This document shows positions 13,501 through 26,888 of a stretch of DNA of 64,000 nucleotides, piece by piece. Under the pieces are notes generated by a model that saw only the letters and a list, made by a program, of their open reading frames with translations, had not been told where the DNA came from and ran no database searches. The DNA lies in contig OX359249.1 of assembly GCA_947179485.1 (NCBI GenBank), forward strand, positions 4,526,001 to 4,590,000. The letters run 5' to 3'. The translations under genes were made by a program, and so were the position numbers. The DNA comes from Allacma fusca. Taxonomy: Eukaryota > Arthropoda > Collembola > Symphypleona > Sminthuridae. The first letter of the stretch is position 1. The number at the start of each line of letters is the position of its first letter.

Positions 13501-16033
13501 GGTAGTAGGAAACGTACTTGACCCTTTCAGTTCGAACAAAAACGACAGAGTCCACTTTTGAACGTCCAGGCCGAAATTTCACGATATAGGTACACAACTA
13601 GAAGCACTAGGTGCGAGGGGTCACGATTCTGTACTTGGATTGAAATTCCGTATTGAATTGTGGAAATGGTAGTAGGAAACGTACTTGACCCTGTCAGTTT
13701 GAAAAAAAACGACAGAGTCCACTTTGGAACTTCCAGGCCGAAAATTCTCGATATGGGTACATAACTAGAAGCACTAGGTGCGAGGGGTCACGATTCTGTA
13801 CTTGGATTGAAATTCCTTATTGAATTGTGGAAAGGGTAGTAGGAAACGTACTTGACCCTGTCAGTTCGAACAAAAACGACAGAGTCCACTTTGGAACTTC
13901 CAGGCCGAAATTTCACGATATGGGTACATAACTAGAAGCACTAGGTGCGAGGGGTCACGATTCTGTACTTGGATTGAAATTCCTTATTGAATTGTGGAAA
14001 TGGTAGTAGGAAACGTACTTGACCCTATCAGTTCGAACAAAAACGACAAAATCCACTTTGGAACTTCCAGGCCGAAATTTCACGATATGGGTACATAACT
14101 AGAAGCACTAGGTGCCAGGGGTCACGATTCTGTACTTGGATTAAAATTCCTTATTGAATTGTGGAAATGGTAGTAGGAAACGTACTTGACCCTGTCAGTT
14201 CGAACAAAAACGACAGAGTCCACTTTGGAACTTCCAGGCCGAAATTTCACGATATGGGTACATAACTAGAAGCACTAGGTGCGAGGGGTCACGATTCTGT
14301 ACTTGGATTGAAATTCCTTATTGAATTGTGGAAATGGTAGTAGGAAACGTACTTGACCCTGTCAGTTCGAACAAAAACGACAGAGTCCACTTTGGAACTT
14401 CCAGGCCGAAAATTCTCGATATGGGTACATAACTAGAAGCACTAGGTGCGAGGGGTCACGATTCTGTACTTGGATTGAAATTCCTTATTGAATTGTGGAA
14501 AGGGTAGTAGGAAACGTACTTGACCCTGTCAGTTCGAACAAAAACGACAGAGTCCACTTTGGAACTTCCAGGCCGAAATTTCACGATATGGGTACATAAC
14601 TAGAAGCACTAGGTGCGAAGGGTCACGATTCTGTACTTGGATTGAAATTCCTTATTGAATTGTGGAAATGGTAGTAGGAAACGTACTTGACCCTGTCAGT
14701 TCGAACAAAAACGACAGAGTCCACTTTGGAACTTCCAGGCCGAAAATTCTCGATATGGGTACATAACTAGAAGAACTAGGTGCGAGGGGTCACGATTCTG
14801 TACTTGGATTGAAATCCCTTATTGAATTGTGGAAATGGTAGTAGGAAACGTACTTGACCCTGTCAGTTCGAACAAAAACGACAGAGTCCACTTTGGAACT
14901 TCCAGGCCGAAAATTCTCGATATGGGTACATAACTAGAAGCACTAGGTGCGAGGGGTCACGATTCTATACTTGGATTGAAATTCCTTATTGAATTGTGGA
15001 AAGGGTAGTAGGAAACGTACTTGACCCTGTCAGTTCGAACAAAAACGACAGAGTCCACTTTGGAACTTCCAGGCCGAAATTTCACGATATGGGTACATAA
15101 CTAGAAGCACTAGGTGCGAAGGGTCACGATTCTGTACTTGGATTGAAATTCCTTATTGAATTGTGGAAATGGTAGTAGGAAACGTACTTGACCCTGTCAG
15201 TTCGAACAAAAACGACAGAGTCCACTTTGGAACTTCCAGGCCGAAAATTCTCGATATGGGTACATAACTAGAAGAACTAGGTTCGAGGGGTCACGATTCT
15301 GTACTTGGGTTGAAATTACTTATTGAATTGTGGAAATGGTAGTAGGAAACGTACTTGACCCTGTCAGTTCGAACAAAAACGACAGAGTCCACTTTGGAAC
15401 TTCCAGGCCGAAAATTCTCGATATGGGTACATAACTAGAAGCACTAGGTGCCAGGGGTCACGATTCTGTACTTGGATTGAAATTCCTTATAGAATTCTGG
15501 AAATGGTAGTAGGAAACGTACTTGACCCTGTTAGTTCGAACAAAAACGACAGAGTCCACTTTGGAACTTCCAGGCCGAAAATTCTCGATATGGGTACATA
15601 ACTAGAAGCACTAGGTGCGAGGGATCACGATTCTGTACTTGGATTGAAATTCCTTATTGAATTGTGGAAATGGTAGTAGGAAACGTACTTGACCCTGTCA
15701 GTTCGAACAAAAACGACAGAGTCCACTTTGGAACTTCCAGGCCGAAATTTCGCGATATGGGTACATAACTAGAAGCACTCGGTGCGAGGGGTCACGATTC
15801 TGTACTTAGATTGAAATTCCTTATTGAATTGTGGAAATGGTAGTAGGAAACGTACTTGACCCTGTCAGTTCGAACAAAAACGACAGAGTCCACTTTGGAA
15901 CTTCCAGGCCGAAAATTCTCGATATGTGTACATAACTAGAAGCACTAGGTGCGAGGGGTCACGATTTTGTACTTGGATTGAAATTCCTTATTGAATTGTG
16001 GAAAGGGTAGTAGGAAACGTACTTGACCCTGTC

Positions 16034-16200
16034 AGTTCGAACAAAAACGACAGAGTCCACTTTTGAACGTCCAGGCCGAAATTTCACGATATAGGTACAC
16101 AACTAGAAGCACTAGGTGCGAGGGGTCACGATTCTGTACTTGGATTGAAATTCCTTATTGAATTGTGGAAATGGTAGTAGGAAACGTACTTGACCCTTTC
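16034..16200 (+). repeat. mosaic monomer with loss of one HOR member
   Basis: In the 14/15-mer blocks the usual order is the GACGCACTATG monomer (ending CTTTC), then the TTTTGAACGTCC monomer (with ATAGGTACAC and CCGTATTG), then the GTTTGAAAA monomer. Here the first is absent. The TTTTGAACGTCC monomer carries CCTTATTG and the CTTTC ending that belong to the missing one, and the next monomer reads GTTCGAAC. This fits a recombination that deleted one unit and merged parts of neighbours. Confidence 0.6.
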
Positions 16201-17703
16201 AGTTCGAACAAAAACGACAGAGTCCACTTTGGAACTTCCAGGCCGAAAATTCTCGATATGGGTACATAACTAGAAGCACTAGGTGCGAGGGGTCACGATT
16301 CTGTACTTGGATTGAAATTCCTTATTGAATTGTGGAAAGGGTAGTAGGAAACGTACTTGACCCTGTCAGTTCGAACAAAAACGACAGAGTCCACTTTGGA
16401 ACTTCCAGGCCGAAATTTCACGATATGGGTACATAACTAGAAGCACTAGGTGCGAGGGGTCACGATTCTGTACTTGGATTGAAATTCCTTATTGAATTGT
16501 GGAAATGGTAGTAGGAAACGTACTTGACCCTATCAGTTCGAACAAAAACGACAAAATCCACTTTGGAACTTCCAGGCCGAAATTTCACGATATGGGTACA
16601 TAACTAGAAGCACTAGGTGCCAGGGGTCACGATTCTGTACTTGGATTAAAATTCCTTATTGAATTGTGGAAATGGTAGTAGGAAACGTACTTGACCCTGT
16701 CAGTTCGAACAAAAACGACAGAGTCCACTTTGGAACTTCCAGGCCGAAATTTCACGATATGGGTACATAACTAGAAGCACTAGGTGCGAGGGGTCACGAT
16801 TCTGTACTTGGATTGAAATTCCTTATTGAATTGTGGAAATGGTAGTAGGAAACGTACTTGACCCTGTCAGTTCGAACAAAAACGACAGAGTCCACTTTGG
16901 AACTTCCAGGCCGAAAATTCTCGATATGGGTACATAACTAGAAGCACTAGGTGCGAGGGGTCACGATTCTGTACTTGGATTGAAATTCCTTATTGAATTG
17001 TGGAAAGGGTAGTAGGAAACGTACTTGACCCTGTCAGTTCGAACAAAAACGACAGAGTCCACTTTGGAACTTCCAGGCCGAAATTTCACGATATGGGTAC
17101 ATAACTAGAAGCACTAGGTGCGAAGGGTCACGATTCTGTACTTGGATTGAAATTCCTTATTGAATTGTGGAAATGGTAGTAGGAAACGTACTTGACCCTG
17201 TCAGTTCGAACAAAAACGACAGAGTCCACTTTGGAACTTCCAGGCCGAAAATTCTCGATATGGGTACATAACTAGAAGAACTAGGTGCGAGGGGTCACGA
17301 TTCTGTACTTGGATTGAAATTCCTTATTGAATTGTGGAAAGGGTAGTAGGAAACGTACTTGACCCTGTCAGTTCGAACAAAAACGACAGAGTCCACTTTG
17401 GAACTTTCAGGCCGAAAATTCTCGATATGGGTACATAACTAGAAGCACTAGGTGCGAGGGGTCACGATTCTGTACTTGGATTGAAATTCCTTATTGAATT
17501 GTGGAAATGGTAGTAGGAAACGTACTTGACCCTGTCAGTTCGAACAAAAACGACAGAGTCCACTTTGGAACTTCCAGGCCGAAATTTCACGATATGGGTA
17601 CATAACTAGAAGCACTAGGTGCGAGGGGTCACGATTCTGTACTTGGATTGAAATTCCTTATTGAATTGTGGAAATGGTAGTAGGAAACGTACTTGACCCT
17701 GTC

Positions 17704-19206
17704 AGTTCGAACAAAAACGACAGAGTCCACTTTTGAACTTCCAGGCCAAAATTTCGCGATATGGGTACATAACTAGAAGCACTAGGTGCGAGGGGTCACG
17801 ATACTGTACTTGGATTGAAATTTCTTATTGAATTGTGGAAATGGTAGTAGGAAACGTACTTGACCCTGTCAGTTCGAACAAAAACGACAGAGTCCACTTT
17901 GGAACTTCCAGGCCGAAAATTCTCGATATGGGTACATAACTAGAAGAACTAGGTGCGAGGGGTCACGATTCTGTACTTGGATTGAAATTCCTTATTGAAT
18001 TGTGGAAAGGGTAGTAGGAAACGTACTTGACCCTGTCAGTTCGAACAAAAACGACAGAGTCCACTTTGGAACTTTCAGGCCGAAAATTCTCGATATGGGT
18101 ACATAACTAGAAGCACTAGGTGCGAAAGGTCACGATTCTGTACTTGGATTGAAATTCCTTATTGAATTGTGGAAATGGTAGTAGGAAACGTACTTGACCC
18201 TGTCAGTTCGAACAAAAACGACAGAGTCCACTTTGGAACTTCCAGGCCGATATTTCACGATATGGGTACATAACTAGAAGCACTAGGTGCGAGGGGTCAC
18301 GATTCTGTACTTGGATTGAAATTCCTTATTGAATTGTGGAAATGGTAGTAGGAAACGTACTTGACCCTGTCAGTTCGAACAAAAACGACAGAGTCCACTT
18401 TGGAACTTCCAGGCCGAAAATTCTCGATATGGGTACATAACTAGAAGCACTAGGTGCCAGGGGTCACGATTCTGTACTTGGGTTGAAATTCTTTTGAGAA
18501 TTATGGAAATGGTAGTAGGAAACGTACTTGACCCTGTCAGTTCGAACAAAAACGACAGAGTCCACTTTCGAACTTCCAGGCCGAAATTTCGCGATATGGG
18601 TACATAACTAAAAGCACTAGGTGCGAGGGGTCACGATTCTGTACTTGGATTGAAATTCCTTTGAGAATTATGGAAATGGTAGTAGGAAACGTACTTGACC
18701 CTGTCAGTTCGAACAAAAACGACAGAGTCCACTTTGGAACCCTCAGGCAGAAATTTCACGATATGGGTACATAACTAGAAGCACTAGGTGTGAGGGGTCA
18801 CGATACTGTACTTGGATTGAAATTCCTTATTGAATTGTGGAAAGAGTAGTAGGAAACGTACTTGACCCTGTCAGTTCGAACAAAAACGACAGAGTCCACT
18901 TTGGAACTTCCAGGCCGATATTTCACGATATTGGTACATAACTAGAAGCACTAGGTGCGAGGGGTCACGATTCTGTACTTGGATTGAAATTCCTTATTGA
19001 ATTGTGGAAATGGTAGTAGGAAACGTACTTGACCCTGTCAGTTCGAACAAAAACGACAGAGTCCACTTTGGAACTTCCAGGCCGAAAATTCTCGATATGG
19101 GTACATAACTAGAAGCACTAGGTGCCAGGGGTCACGATTCTGTACTTGGGTTGAAATTCCTTATTGAATTGTGGAAATGGTAGTAGGAAACGTACTTGAC
19201 CCTGTC
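17704..19206 (+). repeat. 9-monomer block preceding the 21-mer
   Basis: The first monomers here correspond to those starting 1503 bp later at 19207: GGCCAAAATTTCG with GATACTG, then the AGAAGAACTAGG monomer, then CTTTCAGG, then CCGATATTTCACG. The two series diverge after about five monomers. Unusual private changes include GCGAAAGGTC near 18122, GTGTGAGGGG near 18788 and GAAAGAGTAG near 18841. It looks like an older relative of the adjacent 21-mer. Confidence 0.65.
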
Positions 19207-22200
19207 AGTTCGAACAAAAACGACAGAGTCCACTTTCGAACTTCCAGGCCAAAATTTCGCGATATGGGTACATAACTAGAAGCACTAGGTGCGAGGGGTC
19301 ACGATACTGTACTTGGATTGAAATTTCTTATTGAATTGTGGAAATGGTAGTAGGAAACGTACTTGACCCTGTCAGTTCGAACAAAAACGACAGAGTCCAC
19401 TTTGGAACTTCCAGGCCGAAAATTCTCGATATGGGTACATAACTAGAAGAACTAGGTGCGAGGGGTCACGATTCTGTACTTGGATTGAAATTCCTTATTG
19501 AATTGTGGAAAGGGTAGTAGGAAACGTACTTGACCCTGTCAGTTCGAACAAAAACGACAGAGTCCACTTTGGAACTTTCAGGCCGAAAATTCTCGATATG
19601 GGTACATAACTAGAAGCACTAGGTGCGAGGGGTCACGATTCTGTACTTGGATTGAAATTCCTTATTGAATTGTGGAAATGGTAGTAGGAAACGTACTTGA
19701 CCCTGTCAGTTCGAACAAAAACGACAGAGTCCACTTTGGAACTTCCAGGCCGATATTTCACGATATGGGTACATAACTAGAAGCACTAGGTGCGAGGGGT
19801 CACGATTCTGTACTTGGATTGAAATTCCTTATTGAATTGTGGAAATGGTAGTAGGAAACGTACTTGACCCTGTCAGTTCGAACAAAAACGACAGAGTCCA
19901 CTTTGGAACTTCCAGGCCGAAAATTCTCGATATGGGTACATAACTAGAAGCACTAGGTGCTAGGGGTCACGATTCTGTACTTGGGTTGAAATTCCTTTGA
20001 GAATTATGGAAATGGTAGTAGGAAACGTACTTGACCCTGTCAGTTCGAACAAAAACGACAGAGTCCACTTTCGAACTTCCAGGCCGAAATTTCGCGATAT
20101 GGGTACATAACTAGAAGCACTAGGTGCGAGGGGTCACGATTCTGTACTTGGATTGAAATTCCTTATTGAATTGTGGAAATGGTAGTAGGAAACGTACTTG
20201 ACCCTGTCAGTTCGAACAAAAACGACAGAGTCCACTTTGGAACTTCCAGGCCGATATTTCACGATATGGGTACATAACTAGAAGCACTAGGTGCGAGGGG
20301 TCACGATTCTGTACTTGGATTGAAATTCCTTATTGAATTGTGGAAATGGTAGTAGGAAACGTACTTGACCCTGTCAGTTCGAACAAAAACGACAGAGTCC
20401 ACTTTGGAACTTCCAGGCCGAAAATTCTCGATATGGGTACATAACTAGAAGCACTAGGTGCTAGGGGTCACGATTCTGTACTTGGGTTGAAATTCCTTTG
20501 AGAATTATGGAAATGGTAGTAGGAAACGTACTTGACCCTGTCAGTTCGAACAAAAACGACAGAGTCCACTTTCGAACTTCCAGGCCGAAATTTCGCGATA
20601 TGGGTACATAACTAGAAGCACTAGGTGCGAGGGGTCACGATTCTGTACTTGGATTGAAATTCCTTTGAGAATTGTGGAAAGGGTAGTAGGAAACGAACTT
20701 GACCCTGTCAGTTCGAACAAAAACGACAGAGTCCACTTTGGATCCCTCAGGCAGAAATTTCACGATATGGGTACATAACTAGAAGCACTAGGTGCGAGGG
20801 GTCACGATACTGTACTTGGATTGAAATTTCTTATTGAATTGTGGAAATGGTAGTAGGAAACGTACTTGACCCTGCCAGTTCGAACAAAAACGACAGAGTC
20901 CACTTTGGAACTTCCAGGCCGAAAATTCTCGATATGGGTACATAACTAGAAGCACTAGGTGCGAGGGGTCACGATTCTGTACTTGGATTGAAATTCCTTA
21001 TTGAATTGTGGAAAGGGTAGTAGGAAACGTACTTGACCCTGTCAGTTCGAACAAAAACGACAGAGTCCACTTTGGAACTTCCAGGCCGAAATTTCACGAT
21101 ATGGGTACATAACTAGAAGCACTAGGTGCGAGGGGTCACGATTCTGTACTTGGATTGAAATTCCTTATTGAATTGTGGAAATGGTAGTAGGAGACGTACT
21201 TGACCCTGTCAGTTCGAACAAAAACGACAGAGTCCACTTTGGAACTTCCAGGCCGAAAATTCTCGATATGGGTACATAACTAGAAGCACTAGGTGCGAGG
21301 GGTCACGATTCTGTACTTGGGTTGAAATTACTTATTGAATTGTGGAAATGGTAGTAGGAAACGTACTTGACCCTGTCAGTTCGAACAAAAACGACAGAGT
21401 CCACTTTGGAACTTCCAGGCCGAAAATTCGCGATATGGGTACATAACTAGAAGCACTAGGTGCGAGGGGTCACGATTCTGTACTTAGATTGAAATTCCTT
21501 ATTGAATTGTGGAAATGGTAGTAGGAAACGTACTTGACCCTGTCAGTTCGAACAAAAACGACAGAGTCCACTTTCGAACTTCCAGGCCGAAAATTCTCGA
21601 TATGGGTACATAACTAGAAGCACTAGGTGCGAGGGGTCACGATTCTGTACTTGGATTGAAATTCCTTATTGAATTGTGGAAATGGTAGTAGGAAACGTAC
21701 TTGACCCTGTCAGTTCGAACAAAAACGACAGAGTCCACTTTCGAACTTCCAGGCCGAAAATTTTCGATATGGGTACATAACTAGAAGCACTAGGTGCGAG
21801 GGATCACGATTCTGTACTTGGATTGAAATTCCTTATTGAATTGTGGAAATGGTAGTAGGAAACGTACTTGACCCTGTCAGTTCGAACAAAAACGACAGAG
21901 TCCACTTTGGAACTTCCAGGCCGAAATTTCGCGATATGGGTACATGACTAGAAGCACTAGGTGCGAGGGGTCACGATTCTGTACTTGGATTGAAATTCCT
22001 TATTGAATTGTGGAAAGGGTAGTAGGAAACGTACTTGACCCTGTCAGTTCGAACAAAAACGACAGAGTCCACTTTGGAACTTTCAGGCCGAAAATTCTCG
22101 ATATGGGTACATAACTAGAAGCACTAGGTGCGAGGGGTCACGATTCTGTACTTGGATTGAAATTCCTTATTGAATTGTGGAAATGGTAGTAGGAAACGTA

Positions 22201-25200
22201 CTTGACCCTGTCAGTTCGAACAAAAACGACAGAGTCCACTTTGGAACTTCCAGGCCGAAATTTCACGATATGGGTACATAACTAGAAGCACTAGGTGCGA
22301 GGGGTCACGATTCTGTACTTGGATTGAAATTCCTTATTGAATTGTGGTAATGGTAGTAGGAAACGTACTTGACCCTGTCAGTTCGAACAAAAACGACAGA
22401 GTCCACTTTCGAACTTCCAGGCCGAAAATTCTCGATATGGGTACATAACTAGAAGCACTAGGTGCGAGGGGTCACGATTCTGTACTTGGATTGAAATTCC
22501 TTATTGAATTGTGGAAATGGTAGTAGGAAACGTACTTGACCCTGTCAGTTCGAACAAAAACGACAGAGTCCACTTTGGAACTTCCAGGCCGAAAAATCGC
22601 GATATGGGTACATAACTAGAAGCACTAGGTGCGAGGGGTCACGATTCTGTACTTGGATTGAAATTCCTTTGAGAATTGTGGAAAGGGTAGTAGGAAACGA
22701 ACTTGACCCTGTCAGTTCGAACAAAAACGACAGAGTCCACTTTGGAACTTCCAGGCCGAAAATTCTCGATATGGGTACATAACTAGAAGCACTAGGTGCG
22801 AGGGGTCACGATACTGTACTTGGATTGAAATTTCTTATTGAATTGTGGAAATGGTAGTAGGAAACGTACTTGACCCTGTCAGTTCGAACAAAAACGACAG
22901 AGTCCACTTTGGAACTTCCAGGCCGAAAATTCTCGATATGGGTACATAACTAGAAGAACTAGGTGCGAGGGGTCACGATTCTGTACTTGGATTGAAATTC
23001 CTTATTGAATTGTGGAAAGGGTAGTAGGAAACGTACTTGACCCTGTCAGTTCGAACAAAAACGACAGAGTCCACTTTGGAACTTTCAGGCCGAAAATTCT
23101 CGATATGGGTACATAACTAGAAGCACTAGGTGCGAGGGGTCACGATTCTGTACTTGGATTGAAATTCCTTATTGAATTGTGGAAATGGTAGTAGGAAACG
23201 TACTTGACCCTGTCAGTTCGAACAAAAACGACAGAGTCCACTTTGGAACTTCCAGGCCGATATTTCACGATATGGGTACATAACTAGAAGCACTAGGTGC
23301 GAGGGGTCACGATTCTGTACTTGGATTGAAATTCCTTATTGAATTGTGGAAATGGTAGTAGGAAACGTACTTGACCCTGTCAGTTCGAACAAAAACGACA
23401 GAGTCCACTTTGGAACTTCCAGGCCGAAAATTCTCGATATGGGTACATAACTAGAAGCACTAGGTGCTAGGGGTCACGATTCTGTACTTGGGTTGAAATT
23501 CCTTTGAGAATTATGGAAATGGTAGTAGGAAACGTACTTGACCCTGTCAGTTCGAACAAAAACGACAGAGTCCACTTTCGAACTTCCAGGCCGAAATTTC
23601 GCGATATGGGTACATAACTAGAAGCACTAGGTGCGAGGGGTCACGATTCTGTACTTGGATTGAAATTCCTTATTGAATTGTGGAAATGGTAGTAGGAAAC
23701 GTACTTGACCCTGTCAGTTCGAACAAAAACGACAGAGTCCACTTTGGAACTTCCAGGCCGATATTTCACGATATGGGTACATAACTAGAAGCACTAGGTG
23801 CGAGGGGTCACGATTCTGTACTTGGATTGAAATTCCTTATTGAATTGTGGAAATGGTAGTAGGAAACGTACTTGACCCTGTCAGTTCGAACAAAAACGAC
23901 AGAGTCCACTTTGGAACTTCCAGGCCGAAAATTCTCGATATGGGTACATAACTAGAAGCACTAGGTGCTAGGGGTCACGATTCTGTACTTGGGTTGAAAT
24001 TCCTTTGAGAATTATGGAAATGGTAGTAGGAAACGTACTTGACCCTGTCAGTTCGAACAAAAACGACAGAGTCCACTTTCGAACTTCCAGGCCGAAATTT
24101 CGCGATATGGGTACATAACTAGAAGCACTAGGTGCGAGGGGTCACGATTCTGTACTTGGATTGAAATTCCTTTGAGAATTGTGGAAAGGGTAGTAGGAAA
24201 CGAACTTGACCCTGTCAGTTCGAACAAAAACGACAGAGTCCACTTTGGATCCCTCAGGCAGAAATTTCACGATATGGGTACATAACTAGAAGCACTAGGT
24301 GCGAGGGGTCACGATACTGTACTTGGATTGAAATTTCTTATTGAATTGTGGAAATGGTAGTAGGAAACGTACTTGACCCTGCCAGTTCGAACAAAAACGA
24401 CAGAGTCCACTTTGGAACTTCCAGGCCGAAAATTCTCGATATGGGTACATAACTAGAAGCACTAGGTGCGAGGGGTCACGATTCTGTACTTGGATTGAAA
24501 TTCCTTATTGAATTGTGGAAAGGGTAGTAGGAAACGTACTTGACCCTGTCAGTTCGAACAAAAACGACAGAGTCCACTTTGGAACTTCCAGGCCGAAATT
24601 TCACGATATGGGTACATAACTAGAAGCACTAGGTGCGAGGGGTCACGATTCTGTACTTGGATTGAAATTCCTTATTGAATTGTGGAAATGGTAGTAGGAG
24701 ACGTACTTGACCCTGTCAGTTCGAACAAAAACGACAGAGTCCACTTTGGAACTTCCAGGCCGAAAATTCTCGATATGGGTACATAACTAGAAGCACTAGG
24801 TGCGAGGGGTCACGATTCTGTACTTGGGTTGAAATTACTTATTGAATTGTGGAAATGGTAGTAGGAAACGTACTTGACCCTGTCAGTTCGAACAAAAACG
24901 ACAGAGTCCACTTTGGAACTTCCAGGCCGAAAATTCGCGATATGGGTACATAACTAGAAGCACTAGGTGCGAGGGGTCACGATTCTGTACTTAGATTGAA
25001 ATTCCTTATTGAATTGTGGAAATGGTAGTAGGAAACGTACTTGACCCTGTCAGTTCGAACAAAAACGACAGAGTCCACTTTCGAACTTCCAGGCCGAAAA
25101 TTCTCGATATGGGTACATAACTAGAAGCACTAGGTGCGAGGGGTCACGATTCTGTACTTGGATTGAAATTCCTTATTGAATTGTGGAAATGGTAGTAGGA

Positions 25201-26220
25201 AACGTACTTGACCCTGTCAGTTCGAACAAAAACGACAGAGTCCACTTTCGAACTTCCAGGCCGAAAATTTTCGATATGGGTACATAACTAGAAGCACTAG
25301 GTGCGAGGGATCACGATTCTGTACTTGGATTGAAATTCCTTATTGAATTGTGGAAATGGTAGTAGGAAACGTACTTGACCCTGTCAGTTCGAACAAAAAC
25401 GACAGAGTCCACTTTGGAACTTCCAGGCCGAAATTTCGCGATATGGGTACATGACTAGAAGCACTAGGTGCGAGGGGTCACGATTCTGTACTTGGATTGA
25501 AATTCCTTATTGAATTGTGGAAAGGGTAGTAGGAAACGTACTTGACCCTGTCAGTTCGAACAAAAACGACAGAGTCCACTTTGGAACTTTCAGGCCGAAA
25601 ATTCTCGATATGGGTACATAACTAGAAGCACTAGGTGCGAGGGGTCACGATTCTGTACTTGGATTGAAATTCCTTATTGAATTGTGGAAATGGTAGTAGG
25701 AAACGTACTTGACCCTGTCAGTTCGAACAAAAACGACAGAGTCCACTTTGGAACTTCCAGGCCGAAATTTCACGATATGGGTACATAACTAGAAGCACTA
25801 GGTGCGAGGGGTCACGATTCTGTACTTGGATTGAAATTCCTTATTGAATTGTGGTAATGGTAGTAGGAAACGTACTTGACCCTGTCAGTTCGAACAAAAA
25901 CGACAGAGTCCACTTTCGAACTTCCAGGCCGAAAATTCTCGATATGGGTACATAACTAGAAGCACTAGGTGCGAGGGGTCACGATTCTGTACTTGGATTG
26001 AAATTCCTTATTGAATTGTGGAAATGGTAGTAGGAAACGTACTTGACCCTGTCAGTTCGAACAAAAACGACAGAGTCCACTTTGGAACTTCCAGGCCGAA
26101 AAATCGCGATATGGGTACATAACTAGAAGCACTAGGTGCGAGGGGTCACGATTCTGTACTTGGATTGAAATTCCTTTGAGAATTGTGGAAAGGGTAGTAG
26201 GAAACGAACTTGACCCTGTC
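19207..26220 (+). repeat. 21-mer higher-order repeat, two tandem copies of 3507 bp
   Basis: Copy 1 is 19207-22713 and copy 2 is 22714-26220. Every rare marker I tested recurs at exactly +3507: GCCAGTTCG at 20877 and 24384, GGAGACG at 21190 and 24697, ATTTTCGATA with its T run at 21761 and 25268, TACATGAC at 21941 and 25448, GTGGTAA at 22344 and 25851, and the GATCCCTCAGGCAG variant near 20740 and 24247. The first half of the first monomer differs between copies, and divergence restarts just after 26220 (CGACAG becomes CTACAG). The near identity implies a recent duplication, or an assembly duplication. Confidence 0.88.
19708..20709 (+). repeat. nested 3-mer tandem duplication (2 x 501 bp)
   Basis: Each unit has a CCGATATTTCACG monomer, a GTGCTAGGGG monomer with GGGTTG and TTTGAGAATTATGG, and a TTTCGAAC monomer with TTTCGCG. 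Units start at 19708 and 20209. The third monomer of the second unit switches to TTTGAGAATTGTGG with CGAACTTG. The arrangement is copied in the second 21-mer from 23215. Confidence 0.8.
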
Positions 26221-26888
26221 AGTTCGAACAAAAACTACAGAGTCCACTTTGGAACTTCCAGGCCGAAAATTCTCGATATGGGTACATAACTAGAAGCACT
26301 AGGTGCGAGGGGTCACGATTCTGTACTTGGATTGAAATTCCGTATTGAATTGTGGAAATGGTAGTAGGAAACGTACTTGACCCTGTCAGTTCGAACAAAA
26401 ACGACAGAGTCCACTTTGGAACTTCCAGGCCAAAATTTCGCGATATGGGTACATAACTAGAAGCACTAGGTGCGAGGGGTCACGATTCTGTACTTGGATT
26501 GAAATTCCTTTGAGAATTGTGGAAAGGGTAGTAGGAAACGAACTTGACCCTGTCAGTTCGAACAAAAACTACAGAGTCCACTTTGGAACTTCCAGGCCGA
26601 AAATTCTCGATATGGGTACATAACTAGAAGCACTAGGTGCGAGGGGTCACGATTCTGTACTTGGATTGAAATTCCGTATTGAATTGTGGAAATGGTAGTA
26701 GGAAACGTACTTGACCCTGTCAGTTCGAACAAAAACGACAGAGTCCACTTTGGAACTTCCAGGCCAAAATTTCGCGATATGGGTACATAACTAGAAGCAC
26801 TAGGTGCGAGGGGTCACGATACTGTACTTGGATTGAAATTTCTTATTGAATTGTGGAAATGGTAGTAGGAAACGTACTTGACCCTGCC
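26221..26888 (+). repeat. first dimers of the CTACAG / CGAACTTG lineage
   Basis: A monomer with AAAACTACAG and CCGTATTG alternates with a GGCCAAAATTTCG monomer; the pair at 26221 is repeated at 26555 (334 bp). From here to about 50.5 kb, CGAACTTG at the end of one monomer is usually followed by AAAACTACAG at the start of the next. The dimer thus behaves as a linked unit. Confidence 0.75.

Larger units (their letters stand above)
2506..17703 (+). repeat. domain of related 14- and 15-monomer HOR blocks
   Basis: Rare variants serve as clocks. The GACGCACTATG variant lies at 2578, 8591, 11096 and 13434, spacings of 36 units +1 bp, 15 and 14 units. GTTTGAAAA lies at 2841, 4512, 8854, 11359 and 13697, spacings 10 (+1 bp), 26, 15 and 14. 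The GACAAAATCC variant lies at 3189, 6196, 6864, 9202, 11707, 14045 and 16550; its last four spacings alternate 14, 15, 14, 15. Thus a 29-monomer offset (4843 bp) relates about 6.5-10.2 kb to about 11.4-15.0 kb. The blocks mostly use the CCTTATTGAATTG form of the variable segment. HOR boundaries are approximate. Confidence 0.75.
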
